64,000 nucleotides of DNA. Source: Glandiceps talaboti. Its lineage: Eukaryota; Hemichordata; Enteropneusta; Spengelidae. The stretch spans positions 8,055,001-8,119,000 of the forward strand of contig NC_135556.1 in the NCBI RefSeq assembly GCF_964340395.1. The letters run 5' to 3'. The notes under the pieces were generated by a model. It worked only from the letters and a program-made list of their open reading frames with translations, had not been told where the DNA came from and searched no databases. Below are positions 61,035 through 64,000 of this stretch, piece by piece. The translations under genes were made by a program, and so were the position numbers. Positions within the stretch are counted from its first letter, which is position 1. The number at the start of each line of letters is the position of its first letter.

Positions 61035-62375
61035 TGAAGGAGAGAGCACATAAATTCGTATAACTCGAACAACCAAATTTAAAGCTCGATTTCCAAAAAT
61101 ATTTTCTTTTGTGTGTTGTGCAAAAATAGCGGCAACGTCGTCAAAATTTTGACAAAAAGAAAAACAAACCACTTCAATCAAAACCAGAACATCTTCATAC
61201 TAAACAAGAAGAGCAAATAAAGTAAACGAATATTGAACTTTTCTGACACAAGATAGTGTTGCAAAGAGAGATCACACTGAGTAGACACTCGTCGAAATAT
61301 TTCCGACACAATGCACACTTGCACTTTTTGTCACTGTTAACATGTCCAGATTTAAGTCCTTGTACGTGATATTAACTGATGCACCAGTGGTACGGTGTTA
61401 TCAGATATGACCAGAGGAAATTCTGGATCCTCTTCGACAACTGTTACGAATGACATGTTGTGTCTGTGGTGTGTCTCAGTTCATCATGGTGTATTTTTGT
61501 TTAGTATAATAATATAAACAACCATCCGGATGAATGAAAGCAAATATTTAATTGTGTCGTGTACGAATTTTAGTCAATACGTTTATATCACGTGAATTTT
61601 GTTTGTTCACCTATTGATGAACAATCAATATAATTCGTAATCATAGAAGAATTAGAAATTGCATGGTCAAAAGTCACAAAAAACTATTAAATCGTGTAGA
61701 ATTTCAACTGTTAAAATCAATAAGCATAATTTCATTTTCTGACCTGTTGATTCGTGTTATCTTCGTCCCTAATGACAGAAATGTCATTCTGTTAATATCT
61801 CTATCGCCATTTCTCAACGATGGTGTGTTTAGCCATATGCCTTCGTATAGGGTCTATGGTTTAACTGGAGGAAGTATCTTCGGAACACCTCGAACAAACA
61901 AGTTCATCAACTCTGTCCCTGGCCATGGTTGTGCCGTTACCTACTTATATTATGTAAATGTATCTTCGAGTCGTGCCCCACAAACAATTACTCCCTCCCC
62001 TCTTTCGTCAAAAAGTACACAAAATTTCTACCAAAGTCGTCAACTTGATTTATAAAGGGACATATGCAGATGGGAAAAATCGGTTGTAAATCACTTTATT
62101 CTTACATTGTTAGGAGCAGATGTTTGCTTTGAAGCCTTCTAATCATAAAAGGTAAAGAGAGAAATTAAGAGAATAAAAGATAGTGAGACTGAAATAATGA
62201 AAAAAAGAGTGACTTGAATATTTAGGAAGGTGAAAAGTAGAGACGATTCATATTGTGTATACATGACCGCCATGATAGTATAGAGGAAGGTCAATTCGGT
62301 CAACCGGTGGATCGGCAACTTATAAACAAAACAAATGCTCGCTGTTTGAACATATCCATGCATGGAGGTACATCA
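61035..62375. other. Intergenic sequence, no gene seen
   Basis: The 130-codon ORF at 61,663-62,055 (+) has no recognised domain and no splice signals that argue for it. Confidence 0.35.
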
Positions 62376-62572
62376 CATGGGGGTGTAGTGTTTTTTTCAG
62401 ATTTTTGTTTTCCTTGTCTACGGGCTAAATATAACAATGTTTTCATTTGAATATGCTTCCCCTACCTTTATTTTCTAGTAGAGCGTATATATCAATACTT
62501 AAGTATCCTGGGATTCGTATGGTATTTTCCTAAGGAAAACAACACTTTTAGCAAGCATACGTGTCCCTGTGT
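62376..62572 (-). mobile_element. hAT-like MITE family, inverted copy
   Basis: Contains CTACGGGCTAAATATAACAA, TTCCCCTACCTTTATTTTCT, AGAGCGTATATATCAATAC and ends CATACGTGTCCCTGTG. It is bordered on both sides by the similar sequences GGAGGTACATCACAT and GGAGGTACGTCATAT, which may be a decayed insertion-site duplication. Confidence 0.65.
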
Positions 62573-63837
62573 GGAGGTACGTCATATCAAAGCAAATCGA
62601 TAGCAAATATCGTATGTAAGACTAGCTACTTGATATAATATGGACACTTTTGGGAAGAGTTCACTGAAATACAATTTCTTTTATCATAAGATCTGGCCTT
62701 TATCTAATATTAGTACTTGTCCCTCGTACTTATCCTGGTGTGTGTACATGGGTGTACATGTGAATTACCGTGGCCAGAGAGTGTCAACCTCTTGTTATTT
62801 AAATGCAGTTGGCCTGGGGCCGATGACCGTTCTTGTGTACCTTACACAAGATATAAAATATACATATGATAAAGGACAGTAGCGACCATTTCTAGTTGTT
62901 CTTCGTGGTACCCTTAATAATAACATGTCTATCTATTTTTCTACGTGTGAAATATTAAACACAGTGGATGCATCACTCGAATGTAAATAATCAAATAGGA
63001 AATGTAACCTGGAAACAGGGCACAAGCATCAAAAGTCGCGAATCTGTAAAAATAGATATAGTTGGTAATTTGTTATGATCATGTGAGTAATGTGCTTGGT
63101 CATGTGAATAATAGTAGTTGTTCACGTGATCCTGAAAATGGGAAATCACGTGACGTTGACGACAATTTAGATCTATAGTTAGCTATGTCACATGAGGCCC
63201 TCATATTTGTAGATAGTGATGATGAACCTACGCAGTGTTGGACATGATTCAATATGCGTCATTACCATAACTAATGAACACTGAGACCTTGGACATTGTC
63301 AAGTGGGTTATCTAGCAAATTAATGATCGACGCTTTTCAGCTATTTTTTCCTACACAAGGAGATCCTAATATTGCTGATGAATATGGTAAATTTACTATA
63401 CTGAAAATATCAGTACCAAGTATTATTTTCATCAAAATACGTTTTTGTTTGATTTGTAAAATTATATCCTGCACGATAGCCTCCCACACTTACATGTAGC
63501 ATTTTATGAAATGATAAATGAATTAATAAACAAACAAACGAAACACAGAGATGTTTGCGGATGCGTGGGTTGTTGAATTGGGTCCTTTTTTCTCGTCCCC
63601 GTGAAACGGTAGTGTGTTTGTATTGCCAGTCATAACTACTGTGCGACGGTATAACTCATTTCGTCATGATACTAAAATTTAGACACGACACTGTAGCATA
63701 CTGTTAGACACGGTCCACTTAAAAATAGTTTGTCAAACTGTCAGAGCAAATTATATATACTCTGTCTCAAAAAGAAAAAAAATCTTTATTCTGGCCGTCA
63801 GTATAGAGGCTTATAAATGTATACATTTATGTGTACA
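62573..63837. other. Intergenic sequence, no gene seen
   Basis: No exon, RNA gene or recognised repeat. Confidence 0.35.
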
Positions 63838-63997
63838 TGTGAGTGAGTGAGTGAGTGAGTGAGTGAGTGAGTGAGTGGGTGGGTGGGTGGGTGGGTGGGT
63901 GAGTGAGTGAGTGAGTGAGTGAGTGGCTGGCTGGCTGGCTGTCTAGCTGACTGACTGACTGACTGACTGACTGACTGACTGACTGACTGACTGACTT
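63838..63997. repeat. Composite tetranucleotide array (GTGA)(GTGG)(GTGA)(CTGG)(CTGA)
   Basis: Five consecutive blocks, most differing from their neighbour by one base. It runs to the window edge, so the full length is unknown. Confidence 0.95.
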
Positions 63998-64000
63998 GAC

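Noticed and set aside
61663-62055. 130-codon + strand ORF
   Set aside because: No recognised motif, signal peptide or flanking splice signals. Length is plausible by chance in this much sequence.

Overview
This is a piece of an animal nuclear genome. It is AT-rich, has spliced genes with GT..AG introns in consistent phase, long introns, and many microsatellites and small inverted-repeat transposons. The genes present (an animal-type GH3-domain protein and an SLC6 transporter resembling glycine transporters) and the repeat load suggest a marine invertebrate, possibly an invertebrate deuterostome. The species cannot be fixed from the sequence alone.

Layout. (1) Positions 1-2,170 hold the last two coding exons and poly(A) signal of an unidentified + strand gene whose 5' part lies outside the window. 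(2) 2,171-9,425 is intergenic and contains one fold-back element, a short-period minisatellite and unexplained AT-rich DNA. (3) 9,426-15,801 (- strand) is a complete seven-exon GHDC-like gene. I reconstructed it at 611 aa from splice sites that all agree in phase. (4) 15,802-27,819 is intergenic, with long microsatellites, degenerate minisatellites, MITE copies and the 3' part of a dead LINE. (5) 27,820-41,861 (- strand) is a complete 14-exon SLC6 transporter gene of 639 aa, most like glycine transporters. Its 6.8-kb first intron holds a + strand ORF with a signal-peptide-like start, and intron 4 carries a clean hAT-type MITE with a target-site duplication. (6) 41,862-64,000 is a gene-poor desert with large composite microsatellites, a second LINE remnant, a palindromic element with a (GTT)n loop, and a dispersed repeat family seen only in this third of the window.

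The two complete genes have no evident pathway link. Both are on the - strand, and the left fragment is convergent with the GHDC-like gene.

The most unusual signal is in the GHDC-like gene. The splice donor of exon 3 is the first unit of a 28-bp, seven-copy tandem array. Every unit repeats the donor sequence, and three of the seven carry an exact DR1 nuclear-receptor element. The next donor (exon 4) abuts a purine-rich minisatellite. In the transporter, an Asn sits in TM6 where the glycine transporters I recall have Trp.
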